DNA from: Salipiger abyssi
GTDB lineage: Bacteria > Pseudomonadota > Alphaproteobacteria > Rhodobacterales > Rhodobacteraceae
Length of the DNA stretch: 64,000 bases
Assembly (NCBI RefSeq): GCF_017311415.1
Contig: NZ_JAEKIS010000005.1
Location: 62,001 to 126,000 of the forward strand
Direction: 5' to 3'
In this document: one piece after another, positions 43,209 to 52,549 of the stretch
Position numbering within the stretch: position 1 is the stretch's first letter
Layout of the letters: each line of letters opens with the position of its first letter
Notes under the pieces: generated by a model
What the model saw: only the letters and a program-made list of their open reading frames with translations
The model's database searches: none
Told to the model about the DNA's origin: nothing
Made by a program: the position numbers and the translations under genes

Positions 43209-43253
43209 GACCCAACGCAACCTCTCCATCGCGCTTGAAAGGGAGGCAATAAA

Positions 43254-44195
43254 ATGGACACTGTCGTGGACGCCCCCACCAAAACCTTCATTCAGGTCAC
43301 CGAGATCTGGGTGCCCGAGGCCGACCGGCTGGTTCTGGCGGAGGGCAATTACGGCGGGCTCGCCGCCTTCGAGGAGGCCACCCGCGCCATCAGCTTCGGC
43401 AAGGGCGAGGGCCTGCCGGGCAAGGCCTGGGCCGAAGAGCGCCCCGTCGTGCTCAAGGGCTTCGATGGCAGCTATTTCAAGCGCATCGAGGCCGCTGCCG
43501 AGGCCGGGCTGACCAGCGCCGTGGCGATCCCGGTCTTTGACGACGCCACGCTCAAGGCCGTGCTCGTGGTGCTCTGCGGCGATGACGAGACCCGCACCGG
43601 CGCCATCGAGGTCTGGCACGAGGAAGACGGGCTGATGATGCTGGATGACGGCTATTACGGCGCCGCCAGGCATTTCGAATGGGTCAGCCAGCACACGCAT
43701 TTCCCGCGCGGCCAGGGTCTGCCCGGCGGGGTCTGGTCGGCCAACACGCCGATGCTGTTTCGCGATCTCGGCTCGGGCTACCGCTTTATCCGCGCCGACA
43801 GCGCCGGCAAGGCGGGGCTCACCACCGGGCTCGGCCTGCCGATCCCGGTGCCGCAGGACAAGACCTTTGTGCTCACCCTGCTTTCGGCACGCGGCACCCC
43901 CATCGCCCGGCGTTTCGAGATGTGGGACGCCCGCCCGGTCAAGGTCGGCAAGGAAACCGCCGCGATCCTCGCCGACGGCATCTGCGAACGCGACGGCCCG
44001 CTCTGGACCGACGACACCCAGCAGGAGCCGCGCCGGGTCACTGCCCATCAGGGCAATATCGGCAAGGTGCTGGCCACCGGCCTGCCGCTTGTCGCCAGCG
44101 GCAAACCCTCGCTGACCGAGGGCTATGACAGCATGGTCGCGCTGCCGATCTACGACGACGGCGCGATCTCCCACATCATCGCCTGGTATTGCTGA
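43254..44195 (+). CDS. GAF-like repeat protein of the nitrate operon
   Basis: A 313-residue cytoplasmic protein of uncertain function, between the transporter and the nitrite reductase genes. It contains related blocks. Block 1 (about 15-110): FGKGEGLPGKAWAEERPVVLKGF...AGLTSAVAIPVF. Block 2 (about 120-220): FPRGQGLPGGVWSANTPMLFRDL...AGLTTGLGLPIPV. Block 3 (about 230-313): AHQGNIGKVLATGLPLVASG...MVALPIYDDGAISHIIAWYC. The G-x-LPG-x-x-W motif and the following (A/G)IP(V/I) strand are GAF-domain features. A strong AGGGAGG site precedes the ATG. A sensory or regulatory role for nitrogen or redox state is plausible but not shown. Confidence 0.75.
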   Translation: MDTVVDAPTKTFIQVTEIWVPEADRLVLAEGNYGGLAAFEEATRAISFGKGEGLPGKAWAEERPVVLKGFDGSYFKRIEAAAEAGLTSAVAIPVFDDATLKAVLVVLCGDDETRTGAIEVWHEEDGLMMLDDGYYGAARHFEWVSQHTHFPRGQGLPGGVWSANTPMLFRDLGSGYRFIRADSAGKAGLTTGLGLPIPVPQDKTFVLTLLSARGTPIARRFEMWDARPVKVGKETAAILADGICERDGPLWTDDTQQEPRRVTAHQGNIGKVLATGLPLVASGKPSLTEGYDSMVALPIYDDGAISHIIAWYC

Positions 44196-44201
44196 GAGGA
44201 C

Positions 44202-46640
44202 ATGAGGATGCAGAAACTCGTCGTCATCGGAGCGGGCATGGCCACGGGCCGGATGCTCGAACATCTGCGGGACACCGATCCCGGCGCCTACGAGATCACG
44301 CTGTTCAACGCCGAACCGCGCGGCAATTACAACCGCATCATGCTGAGCCCGGTGCTCTCGGGCGAGAAGAGCTTTGCCGAAATCGTCACCCATGACGAGG
44401 GCTGGTATGCCGACAATGCCATCACCTGCCGCTTTGGCGAAAAGGTTCTGAGCGTCGACACAGAGCGCAAGGTGGTGACCGGAGAACAGGGCGAGGTTGC
44501 TTATGACAAGCTGGTCTTCGGCACCGGGTCGTCGGCCTTCATCATCCCCGTGCCCGGGCACGACCTGCCCGGCGTCGTGGCCTTCCGCGATCTGGAGGAC
44601 ACCACGGCGATGACCGAGGCCGCAGGCAAACCCGGCGCGCGCGCCGTGGTGATCGGCGGCGGCCTGCTGGGGCTCGAAGCGGCGGCGGCGCTGCGACTGC
44701 GCGGCATGGAGGTGACGGTGCTGCACATCGCCTCGCACCTGATGGAGCGCCAGCTCGATCCCGCCGCCGGCTACCTGCTCAAGAAGGATCTGGAAAAGCG
44801 CGGCATCGAGGTGCTCCTCGAAGCCTCCACCAAGGAGATCGTGGGCAACGGTCGCGCCGAACAGGTAAATCTTGCCGACGGCACCGAACTGCCCTGCGAT
44901 ATCGTGGTGATGGCCGTGGGCATCCGCCCCGCCGTGACACTGGCGCAGGAAGCGGGCGTCGCCTGCGGCCGCGCCATCAAGGTCGATGCGCAGATGCGGA
45001 CCGAAACCCCCGATGTCTTTGCCGTCGGCGAATGCGTCGAGTTCGAGGGCAATCTCTTTGGCCTCGTCGCGCCGCTTTACGATCAGGCCAAGGTGCTGGC
45101 CAAGACCCTGCTGGGCGAGGACACGAGTTTCGCCATGCGCGAGCTGTCGACCAAGCTCAAGGTCACCGGCTGCGACCTGTTCTCGGCGGGCGATTTTGCC
45201 GAAGGCGAGGGCCGCGAGGACATCGTCTTCCGCGATCCGGCACGCGGCATCTACAAGCGGCTGGTCATCGAGGACGAAAGGCTCATCGGCGCGGTGATGT
45301 ATGGCGACACCGCCGATGGCAACTGGTTCTTTGGCCTGATCAAGGACGGCACCGATATCTCCGAAATGCGCGAGACGCTGATCTTTGGCCCGGCCTATCA
45401 GGGAGGCAGCTCCGTGGACCCTCTCTCAGCCGTTGCAGCATTGCCGCCTGATGCGGAGATCTGCGGCTGCAACGGCGTGTGCAAGGGCGATATCGTGGCG
45501 GCCATCGAAGGCGGCGCCACCGATCTGGGCGCGGTGCGCGCGATCACCAAGGCGAGCAATTCCTGCGGTACCTGCACGGGGCTGGTGGAACAGGTGCTGT
45601 CGGTCACGCTGGGCGACGATTTCGTGCTGCCCACGGCGCAACCGGTCTGCGGCTGCACCGATCTCACCCATGAGGATGTGCGCCGGCTGATCAAGGCGCA
45701 GGAACTGAAATCTCAGGAAGCGGTCTGGCAGGAATTGGGCTGGAAAACCCGCAACGGCTGCCATGTCTGCCGCCCGGCGGTGAACTTTTACCTGCTGGCG
45801 GACTGGCCGCTCGACTATCGCGACGACCCGCAAAGCCGTTTCGTCAACGAGCGCAACCACGCCAATATCCAGAAGGACGGCACCTATTCGGTGATGCCCC
45901 GCATGTGGGGCGGCATGACCACGCCCGAGGAACTGATCGCCATTGCCAGAGCAGCGGAGAAATACGGCGCTACGGTGAAGGTCACCGGCGGCCAGCGCAT
46001 CGACCTGCTGGGCATCAGGAAAGAGGATCTGCCGGCGATCTGGCACGATCTGAACGAGGCCGGCATGGTCTCGGGTCACGCCTATACCAAGGGGCTGCGC
46101 ACGGTGAAGACCTGCGTCGGCTCCGACTGGTGCCGCTTTGGCACGCAGGACAGCACGGGGCTCGGCATCAAGCTGGAGAAGAAACTCTGGGGCAGCTGGA
46201 CGCCGCACAAGGTCAAGCTCGGCGTCTCGGGCTGTCCGCGCAACTGCGCCGAGGCGACCTGCAAGGATGTCGGCATCATCTGTGTGGACAGCGGCTATCA
46301 GATCGGTGTCGGCGGCGCCGCCGGCATGGATGTGAAGGAGGTAGAGCGGCTTGTGGACGTGAAGACCGAGGCGGAGGCCATCGAATGGACCACCGCCTTT
46401 GTCCAGCTCTACCGCGAGCACGCCAAGTATCTCGACCGCCCCTATAAGTGGGTGGCCAAGGTCGGGCTCGACTGGGTCAAGGAGGTGCTCTCTGACGCCG
46501 CCGAGCGCACCGCGCTGGTCGAACGTTTCGACGTCAGCCAGAGCGTCTATCAGAAAGACCCCTGGGCCGAGCGGGCGGAACCGGAGGCGGCACGCCGCTT
46601 CCAGCCGCTGGCCGATCTCACCGCACAGGCGGCGGAATGA
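44202..46640 (+). CDS. nirB: Assimilatory nitrite reductase [NAD(P)H] large subunit NirB
   Basis: An 812-residue enzyme reducing nitrite to ammonia. Order of domains: FAD/NAD part (VVIGAGMATGRMLEHL; VVIGGGLLGLEAAAAL), two BFD-like [2Fe-2S] regions (EICGCNGVCKGDIVAAI...SCGTC; VCGCTDLTHEDVRRLI...GCHVC), ferredoxin-like half domain, and siroheme/[4Fe-4S] part with TCVGSDWCRFGTQDS and GVSGCPRNCAEATCKD supplying the four cluster cysteines. An in-frame ATG at 44208 is an alternative start. Confidence 0.95.
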   Translation: MRMQKLVVIGAGMATGRMLEHLRDTDPGAYEITLFNAEPRGNYNRIMLSPVLSGEKSFAEIVTHDEGWYADNAITCRFGEKVLSVDTERKVVTGEQGEVAYDKLVFGTGSSAFIIPVPGHDLPGVVAFRDLEDTTAMTEAAGKPGARAVVIGGGLLGLEAAAALRLRGMEVTVLHIASHLMERQLDPAAGYLLKKDLEKRGIEVLLEASTKEIVGNGRAEQVNLADGTELPCDIVVMAVGIRPAVTLAQEAGVACGRAIKVDAQMRTETPDVFAVGECVEFEGNLFGLVAPLYDQAKVLAKTLLGEDTSFAMRELSTKLKVTGCDLFSAGDFAEGEGREDIVFRDPARGIYKRLVIEDERLIGAVMYGDTADGNWFFGLIKDGTDISEMRETLIFGPAYQGGSSVDPLSAVAALPPDAEICGCNGVCKGDIVAAIEGGATDLGAVRAITKASNSCGTCTGLVEQVLSVTLGDDFVLPTAQPVCGCTDLTHEDVRRLIKAQELKSQEAVWQELGWKTRNGCHVCRPAVNFYLLADWPLDYRDDPQSRFVNERNHANIQKDGTYSVMPRMWGGMTTPEELIAIARAAEKYGATVKVTGGQRIDLLGIRKEDLPAIWHDLNEAGMVSGHAYTKGLRTVKTCVGSDWCRFGTQDSTGLGIKLEKKLWGSWTPHKVKLGVSGCPRNCAEATCKDVGIICVDSGYQIGVGGAAGMDVKEVERLVDVKTEAEAIEWTTAFVQLYREHAKYLDRPYKWVAKVGLDWVKEVLSDAAERTALVERFDVSQSVYQKDPWAERAEPEAARRFQPLADLTAQAAE

Positions 46641-46655
46641 ACGCCGCCGCCCCCC

Positions 46656-46728
46656 GCCCCGGATCTGTCCCGGGGCCTCACCCCTCTCCTGCCCCTTGGC
46701 ACAGGCGGCCCCGGGTCGCGCCCGGGGC
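46656..46728. repeat. Pair of CCGGGG palindromes in the nirB-nirD gap
   Basis: GCCCCGG-atctgtc-CCGGGGC (46656-46676) and GCCCCGGG-tcgcg-CCCGGGGC (46708-46728). Same style and spacing as the pair at 24412-24474. The 121-bp gap has no other feature. Confidence 0.55.
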
Positions 46729-46761
46729 GGGACATACCGCAACCCAACCGGAGGCGCTCGC

Positions 46762-47094
46762 ATGAGCTGGATCGACATCGGACATATCGAAGACGTGCCG
46801 CTGCGCGGGGCGCGGCTGGTCAAGACCGCAGTGGGCTGCGTCGCGGTGTTCCGCACCGACGAGACGGAGGTCTTTGCCGCTTCCAACACCTGCCCGCACA
46901 AGCAGGGCCCGCTCTCGGAAGGCATCGTGCATGGCCACAAGGTCACCTGCCCGCTGCACAACTGGGTGTTCGACCTGAACACCGGCGAGGCGCAGGGCGC
47001 CGACGAGGGCCGCATCGCCACCTATCCGGTGCGGCTCGAAGACGGGCGCATCCTGCTCGACGGCGACTCGGTCGCCAAGCGGAGTGCCGCGTGA
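46762..47094 (+). CDS. nirD: Nitrite reductase small subunit NirD (Rieske type)
   Basis: A 110-residue Rieske-fold protein. A complete ligand set is visible: C44-x-H46 (NTCPHKQGPL) and C63-x2-H66 (VTCPLHNWVF), so a [2Fe-2S] centre is likely; NirD of E. coli lacks these ligands. It partners NirB in NAD(P)H-dependent nitrite reduction. It overlaps nasA by 4 nt. Confidence 0.92.
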   Translation: MSWIDIGHIEDVPLRGARLVKTAVGCVAVFRTDETEVFAASNTCPHKQGPLSEGIVHGHKVTCPLHNWVFDLNTGEAQGADEGRIATYPVRLEDGRILLDGDSVAKRSAA

Positions 47095-49727
47095 TGAAAG
47101 ACGACAGGGTTTGCGAAATCCGCTCCACCTGCCCCTATTGCGGCGTGGGGTGCGGCGTCTGCCTGAGCGCCGATGCGGCGGGCGGGCTCGAGGTGCGGGG
47201 CGACCCGGATCATCCGGCGAATTTCGGCAAGCTCTGTTCCAAGGGCTCCGCCCTTGGCGAAACCGTCGGCCTTGAGGGCCGCCTGCTGGCCCCGCGCGTG
47301 GGCGGCACCGACACCGACTGGGACAGCGCCCTGTCGCTGGTCGCTAGCCGGTTCAAGGAGACAATCGCGCAGCACGGGCCGGAGAGCGTGGGCTTCTACG
47401 TCTCCGGCCAATTGCTGACCGAGGATTACTATGTCGCCAACAAGCTGATGAAAGGCTATATCGGCGCGGCGAATATCGACACGAATTCAAGGCTCTGCAT
47501 GGCCTCCACCGTGGCGGGGCACAGGCGGGCCTTCGGCACGGATACCGTGCCCGGCAGCTATGAGGATCTCGAAGAGGCCGACTTGGTGGTTCTGGTGGGC
47601 AGCAATCTGGCCTGGTGCCACCCGGTGCTCTACCAGCGCATCCTGCGCGCCCGCAAAAAGCGCCCGGAGATGAAACTGGTGGTCATCGATCCGCGCCGCA
47701 CCGCGAGCTGCGACGGCGCCGACATGCATCTGGCGCTGAAAGCGGGGACCGACGCGGCGCTCTTCAACGGGCTGCTCTGCGCCATCCATGACGCGGGCGC
47801 CGTCGACAAGCGCTTTGTCACCCATGTGAACGGGTTCGACGAAACGCTCGCCGCCGCCTCCAGCGACCGCGACGCGGTGACCGGGCTTTCCGACGCCGAG
47901 CTGAGCGCCTTCTACGATCTCTGGATCCGCACGGAAAAGGTGGTCACCGTGTTCAGCCAGGGGGTCAACCAGTCCTCCTCCGGCACCGACAAGGTGAATG
48001 CGATCCTCAACTGTCACCTCGCCACCGGACGGATCGGTCTGCCCGGCATGGGGCCGTTCTCGGTCACCGGCCAGCCCAACGCCATGGGCGGGCGCGAGGT
48101 CGGTGGGCTTGCCAATATGCTGGCCTGCCATCTGGAGCTGGAAAACGCCGATCACCGCGCGGCGGTGCATGAATTCTGGGGCTCGCCGCAGATCGCCCAA
48201 GGGCCGGGGCTAAAGGCCGTCGAGATGTTCCGTGCCGCGGGCGAGGGCCGGATCAAGGCGCTGTGGATCATCCACACCAACCCCGCCGTCTCGATGCCCG
48301 ATGCCGATGCGGTGCGCCAAGCGATTGCCGATTGCGAGTTTGTCGTCGTGTCCGACATCACCGCCGAGACCGACACCGCGCGGCTCGCCGACGTGCTGCT
48401 GCCCGCCACCGCCTGGGGCGAAAAGGAGGGCACGGTCACCGGCTCGGACCGGCTCATCAGCCGCCAGCGCGCCGCTCTGCCCGCGCCGGGGCAGGCCCGG
48501 CCCGACTGGGATATTCTCGCTGAGGTGGGCCGCCGCATGGGCTGGTACGAGGCCTTCGACTACGCCTCGCCCGCCGAGATCTTTTGCGAATATGCGGCGC
48601 TGTCGGGCGTCGCGGGCAAGCTGGGGCGTGATTTCGATATTTCGGGAAAGGCCGAAATGGACGACCGCGCCTATGACGCGATGGCCCCCTTCCACTGGCC
48701 GCAGAGCGCCGAACGCCAGGGCGGACGCTTCTTTGCCGACGGCAAGTTCTACCACCCCGACGGCAAGGCCCGCATGGTGCCGGTGCGCTACCGCCCGCCC
48801 GAGGCGAAACAGGCGCCGCGCTACCCGTTCCGCTTCAACACCGGGCGCATCCGCGACCAGTGGCATACGATGACCCGCACCGCACGCTCGCCGCGTCTGG
48901 CGGCGCATCTGGCCGAGCCCTTCCTCGATCTGCATCCCGGCGATGCCGCCCGGCTGGGGATCTCGCATGCCGATCTCGTGCGCGTCGAGAGCCCCGAGGG
49001 CCGTGCCATCCTGCGCGCGCGGCTCACCGATGCGCAGCAGCCGGGCGATGTCTTTGCGCCGATGCACTGGACCGGCGAGACCGCGCCCTGCGCCCGCGTC
49101 GATGCGCTGGTGGCGGCGGTGACCGACCCCGTTTCGGGTCAACCCGAAAGCAAGGCCAGCGTCGTGGCGGTGACGAAATTCCAGGCCGCCTGGTACGGGT
49201 TCGCCGTCTCCTCGCGCGCCATGATCCCGCGCAGCGCGTACTGGGCGCGGGCGCGCACCCGGGCGGGCTGGCGCGCCGAGCTTGCGGGCAGCACGCAGCC
49301 GGAGGACTGGGAGGCGGAGGCGCGCGCGCTTTTCGGGCTGCCCGACGCGGAGGTTCAGACGCTGATCGACCGGCGGCGCGGGCTGGCGCGCATCGCCTTT
49401 CATCAGGACGGGCAACTTCTGGCCGCGCTCTTCGCCGGGCCGCAGCCGGTGGCGGTGAAGCGCGATTTCCTCGCCACCCTGCCCGGCTCTGACGCGCCCG
49501 ACGCGCTCACCGGCCAGCCCCCCGCCGACCGGCCCGACCCCGGCCCGCTGGTCTGCTCGTGTTTCAATGTCGGGCTCAACACCATCCTCGCGGCAATCGA
49601 GGAAAAGGGGCTTGTCAGCGTCGATCAGATCGGCGCGGCGCTGGAGGCGGGGACCAACTGCGGCTCCTGCCGGCCCGAACTGGCGGCGATCCTCGCCAGC
49701 ACCCAGACCATGGAAGCGGCGGAATGA
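47091..49727 (+). CDS. nasA: Assimilatory nitrate reductase catalytic subunit NasA
   Basis: An 878-residue cytoplasmic molybdenum enzyme reducing nitrate to nitrite. N-terminal [4Fe-4S] ligands C14, C17, C21 and C49 (TCPYCGVGC...KLCSKG). The Mo-bis-MGD domain contains NSRLCMASTVAG with the probable Mo-ligand cysteine, and the family stretch GPFSVTGQPNAMGGREVGGLANMLACH. A C-terminal BFD-like [2Fe-2S] domain (CSCFNVG...GTNCGSC) receives electrons. There is no TAT signal, consistent with assimilation. It overlaps nirD and the next gene by 4 nt each. Confidence 0.95.
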   Translation: MMKDDRVCEIRSTCPYCGVGCGVCLSADAAGGLEVRGDPDHPANFGKLCSKGSALGETVGLEGRLLAPRVGGTDTDWDSALSLVASRFKETIAQHGPESVGFYVSGQLLTEDYYVANKLMKGYIGAANIDTNSRLCMASTVAGHRRAFGTDTVPGSYEDLEEADLVVLVGSNLAWCHPVLYQRILRARKKRPEMKLVVIDPRRTASCDGADMHLALKAGTDAALFNGLLCAIHDAGAVDKRFVTHVNGFDETLAAASSDRDAVTGLSDAELSAFYDLWIRTEKVVTVFSQGVNQSSSGTDKVNAILNCHLATGRIGLPGMGPFSVTGQPNAMGGREVGGLANMLACHLELENADHRAAVHEFWGSPQIAQGPGLKAVEMFRAAGEGRIKALWIIHTNPAVSMPDADAVRQAIADCEFVVVSDITAETDTARLADVLLPATAWGEKEGTVTGSDRLISRQRAALPAPGQARPDWDILAEVGRRMGWYEAFDYASPAEIFCEYAALSGVAGKLGRDFDISGKAEMDDRAYDAMAPFHWPQSAERQGGRFFADGKFYHPDGKARMVPVRYRPPEAKQAPRYPFRFNTGRIRDQWHTMTRTARSPRLAAHLAEPFLDLHPGDAARLGISHADLVRVESPEGRAILRARLTDAQQPGDVFAPMHWTGETAPCARVDALVAAVTDPVSGQPESKASVVAVTKFQAAWYGFAVSSRAMIPRSAYWARARTRAGWRAELAGSTQPEDWEAEARALFGLPDAEVQTLIDRRRGLARIAFHQDGQLLAALFAGPQPVAVKRDFLATLPGSDAPDALTGQPPADRPDPGPLVCSCFNVGLNTILAAIEEKGLVSVDQIGAALEAGTNCGSCRPELAAILASTQTMEAAE

Positions 49728-50683
49728 GCCTTGGCGCCCATGTCCGCACGCTGGGGCGCGGGCCGGGGCGGTCGCGCTCGCTGACCCGCGACGAGGCGGA
49801 AGACGCCATGCGGCTGATGCTCTCTGGCGAGGCCGACCCGCATTCGGTGGGCGCGCTGCTCATGCTCCTGCGGATGAAGGGCGAAACCGCCGAGGAGATC
49901 GCGGGCTTTGCCGGCGCCGCGCAGGCCAGCCTGCCGCCGCTGCCGCGCCCGGCGCTCGACTGGCCCAGCTACGCGGCGGGGCGCACGCGCGGCCTGCCCT
50001 GGTTCCTGCTCTCGGCGCGGCTGGTGGCGATTGCCGGCCACAGCGTGCTGCTGCACGGATGGAACGGCGCCGACCACGCGGTGCGCGGCGGGCTGGCGGC
50101 GGCGGGCATACCGGTGGCCGAGACACCCGATCAGGCCGCGCCGCTGCTCGACCGCCACGGCATCGCCTATCTGCCGTTGGAGATGCTTTCTCCGCCGCTC
50201 TTCAGACTGCTCGGGTTGCGCGAGGTGCTGCATCTGCGCTCCTGCATCAACACGGTCTGCCGGATGCTGAACCCGGGCCGCGCCAAGGCCGGCGTGCAGG
50301 GCGTGTTCCACCCCTCCTACCGGCTGTTGCAGGCCGATGCCGGGCAGATCCTCGGGCTCGACGCGCTGAGCGTGATCAAGGGCGGCGGCGGCGAGGTCGA
50401 AACCCATCCCGGCAAGGAGATCGCCATCTTCGGTCTGCGTGGCGGCCAGCCCTGGGAGACCAGCCTTCCCGCGCTACTGCCCGACGAGACGCGGCGGCTC
50501 GACGACGGCACCAGCGACATTGAGCTGCTTTCAGCGCTCTGGTCCGGTCAGCGGCGGGATCGCTTTGCCGAGGCCGTGGTTCTGGGCACCGCCGCGCTGG
50601 CGCTCGACACGCTGGGGCATACGGAGGCGATGGCCAACGCACGGGCGCTCTGGGAGAAACGCCCCATTACCTCGCCTGCGTGA
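49724..50683 (+). CDS. Glycosyl transferase family 3 (TrpD-like) protein of the nitrate operon
   Basis: A 319-residue protein with the anthranilate phosphoribosyltransferase fold (TrpD2/YbiB group). The N-terminal helical domain reads LTRDEAEDAMRLMLSGEADPHSVGALLMLLRMKGETAEEIAGF. HPSYRLLQADAGQILGLDALSVIKGGGGEVETHP is the late family segment. The phosphate-binding GTGGD motif of true TrpD is replaced (HSVLLHGWNGADHAV), so it is unlikely to make tryptophan. It overlaps nasA by 4 nt. YbiB-type relatives bind nucleic acid, so RNA or cofactor binding is an option. Confidence 0.8.
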   Translation: MSLGAHVRTLGRGPGRSRSLTRDEAEDAMRLMLSGEADPHSVGALLMLLRMKGETAEEIAGFAGAAQASLPPLPRPALDWPSYAAGRTRGLPWFLLSARLVAIAGHSVLLHGWNGADHAVRGGLAAAGIPVAETPDQAAPLLDRHGIAYLPLEMLSPPLFRLLGLREVLHLRSCINTVCRMLNPGRAKAGVQGVFHPSYRLLQADAGQILGLDALSVIKGGGGEVETHPGKEIAIFGLRGGQPWETSLPALLPDETRRLDDGTSDIELLSALWSGQRRDRFAEAVVLGTAALALDTLGHTEAMANARALWEKRPITSPA

Positions 50684-51410
50684 ACAGCCGCCCCGGCGCG
50701 CGTTTCGGCGGCGCAATCCCCGCCAGCCGCATCATGTGCCAGGCGAGCACCTGGTTGCTCGACAGCACCGGCAGGCCCAGCGCCGCCTCCAGCTCCGGCA
50801 GCACCGCCAGCGTGCGCAGGTTGGTGCAGGAGAGAAACAGCCCGTCCACCGCTGCTTCGCTCGCCACCCGCTGCGCCGCGTCATGCAGGCTTTGCGGCCC
50901 GATCCGCGCCACCAGCGCCTCCTCGGCCAGCTCGAAACTGCCGAAGGCCGGCGTCTCGATCCCCGCCTGCGCCAGCACCGCGCGCAGCCGGGCCGAGACC
51001 GGCGCCACATAGGGCGAAATCAGCCCCAAACGACGCAGTCCCAGCGCGCCGCAGGCCGCGATCAGCGCCGAAACCGGCTCGGTCACCGCCTCGGTCTTCA
51101 CCGCCGCGCCGATCTGCCCGGCCACATGGCCCGCGCCGATCTGCGCCGTGCCCGAGGTGCAGGCATAACCCACCGCGCGGAACCGCGCCCAGGGCGGAAA
51201 AAGCGCGGCGGCCTGCGACAGATGCCCCTCCATCTCGGCCAGCGTCTCCGGCGTGACCTCTGCACCCGAGGGCACGCGACTGACCAGAAACCGCGTCGCG
51301 GCGGGGATCAGGCGGCGCATGTCGCCTTCCACCGTCTCGTCCGATTGCAGCACGATGAGCCCCAGCGCCGCACGCGCCGGCCCCAGCCGGCAGGGCAGCG
51401 GCGCGCTCAT
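50667..51410 (-). CDS. Asp/Glu racemase superfamily protein (maleate isomerase/EutA-like)
   Basis: A 247-residue protein of the aspartate/glutamate racemase superfamily. The two catalytic cysteines appear in FRAVGYACTSGTAQIG and VDGLFLSCTNLRTL. GLRRLGLISPYVAPVSARLRAVLAQAGIE is shared by maleate isomerase, arylmalonate decarboxylase and EutA-type proteins. It forms a two-gene operon with an M24 peptidase (4-nt overlap). That pairing also occurs in ectoine catabolism (EutA with an M24-type ectoine hydrolase), but the other genes of that pathway are not here. Confidence 0.8.
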   Translation of the reverse strand: MSAPLPCRLGPARAALGLIVLQSDETVEGDMRRLIPAATRFLVSRVPSGAEVTPETLAEMEGHLSQAAALFPPWARFRAVGYACTSGTAQIGAGHVAGQIGAAVKTEAVTEPVSALIAACGALGLRRLGLISPYVAPVSARLRAVLAQAGIETPAFGSFELAEEALVARIGPQSLHDAAQRVASEAAVDGLFLSCTNLRTLAVLPELEAALGLPVLSSNQVLAWHMMRLAGIAPPKRAPGRLFTQAR

Positions 51411-52549
51411 GCGGCGATCTCCACGATCTCCGGCGCGGCAACCGGTGACAGCCAGCGTGCGCCCTCTTCCGTGATCACGATATTCTCCTCATGCACAAGA
51501 ATCCGGCCCTGCCCCATGGAAATCAGCGGCTCAAGCGTCAGCACCATGCCGGGCAGCAGCTCGGTGTCGTCCGCCGGGATCAGCGACGGCGGCTCGGTGA
51601 GCTGCATGCCGAGCCCATGCCCCAGCCGCCCGCTTTCCGCCCCGCCGCCGGTGAGCCCCGCCATGGCGTCGTAAAGATCGCAGACCCGCGCACCGGGGCG
51701 CGCGGCGGCAAAGCCCGCCTGCGTGGCGGCGATCAGCGCGGCATGGGCCTCGCGCAGCGCGTGCGACGCGGGGCCGATGGAGAAATTCCGGTCGAAATCG
51801 CAGAAATACCCGTCACGCACGAGCCCTGTGTCGAGCATCAGCACATCGCCCACCGCCAGCGGCGCGTCGGTCGCGGGCGAGATCACATCCGCATACCCGC
51901 CCGGCGCCGCCGCGCCGGCGAGATAGGGCACCCAGTCGGCGCCCTCCTCCAGACACAGCATCTGGAAGCGACGGAATACATGGCTCAGCGGAACACCCGC
52001 GCGGGCGATCTCGGGCACCCGGGCAAAGGCACGCCCGGCGATGGCGCAGGCATGTTCGATACAGGCGATCTCGCCAGCAGATTTCACCATGCGCAGGCGG
52101 CGCATCAATCCCGCATCGTCGCCAAAGCTGCGCAACGGCAGCGCTACCCGCAATGCCGCCCAGGACTCCAGCGGCATCCGCAGATGGGTTTCGCCGCCGC
52201 TCGGCATACCGATGGCACCACCGGTGGGAACAAGCTCCGCCAGCGCCGAGGCCAGCAGCGCCACGCCGTCATCGGTGTAATCGGGCGAGGACCAGCAGCG
52301 GATATCCGCGATCCAGCCCTGCGCCATGAGCGGCCGGCCGATGGTTGGGATCACCGCGACCGGATCGCCGCGCACCGGCACGATGAGGAACCAGGGCCGC
52401 GTCGGGCTTTCCCAGAACCGGGTGAGGAAGCCCGATATATAACGGATCTCGGGCTCGGTGGTGAGCAGCAGCGCATCGCGCCCCGCCCGCGCCATGCCGG
52501 TCTGCACGGCGCCGAGTCGGGCGCGGTATTCGGCCTCGGGAAAGATCAT
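51407..52549 (-). CDS. M24 family metallopeptidase (Xaa-Pro peptidase/creatinase-like)
   Basis: A 380-residue protein with a creatinase-type N-terminal domain and a pita-bread catalytic domain. Metal ligands are recognisable in VLMLDTGLVRDGYFCDFDRNFSIG (two Asp), RLGHGLGMQLTEPPSL (His), VLTLEPLI (Glu) and VHEENIVITEEG (Glu). It may be a peptidase or an amidinohydrolase-like enzyme such as ectoine hydrolase; the N-terminal domain does not settle this. Likely co-transcribed with the racemase-like gene. The IS1182 element lies about 300 bp upstream. Confidence 0.85.
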   Translation of the reverse strand: MIFPEAEYRARLGAVQTGMARAGRDALLLTTEPEIRYISGFLTRFWESPTRPWFLIVPVRGDPVAVIPTIGRPLMAQGWIADIRCWSSPDYTDDGVALLASALAELVPTGGAIGMPSGGETHLRMPLESWAALRVALPLRSFGDDAGLMRRLRMVKSAGEIACIEHACAIAGRAFARVPEIARAGVPLSHVFRRFQMLCLEEGADWVPYLAGAAAPGGYADVISPATDAPLAVGDVLMLDTGLVRDGYFCDFDRNFSIGPASHALREAHAALIAATQAGFAAARPGARVCDLYDAMAGLTGGGAESGRLGHGLGMQLTEPPSLIPADDTELLPGMVLTLEPLISMGQGRILVHEENIVITEEGARWLSPVAAPEIVEIAA

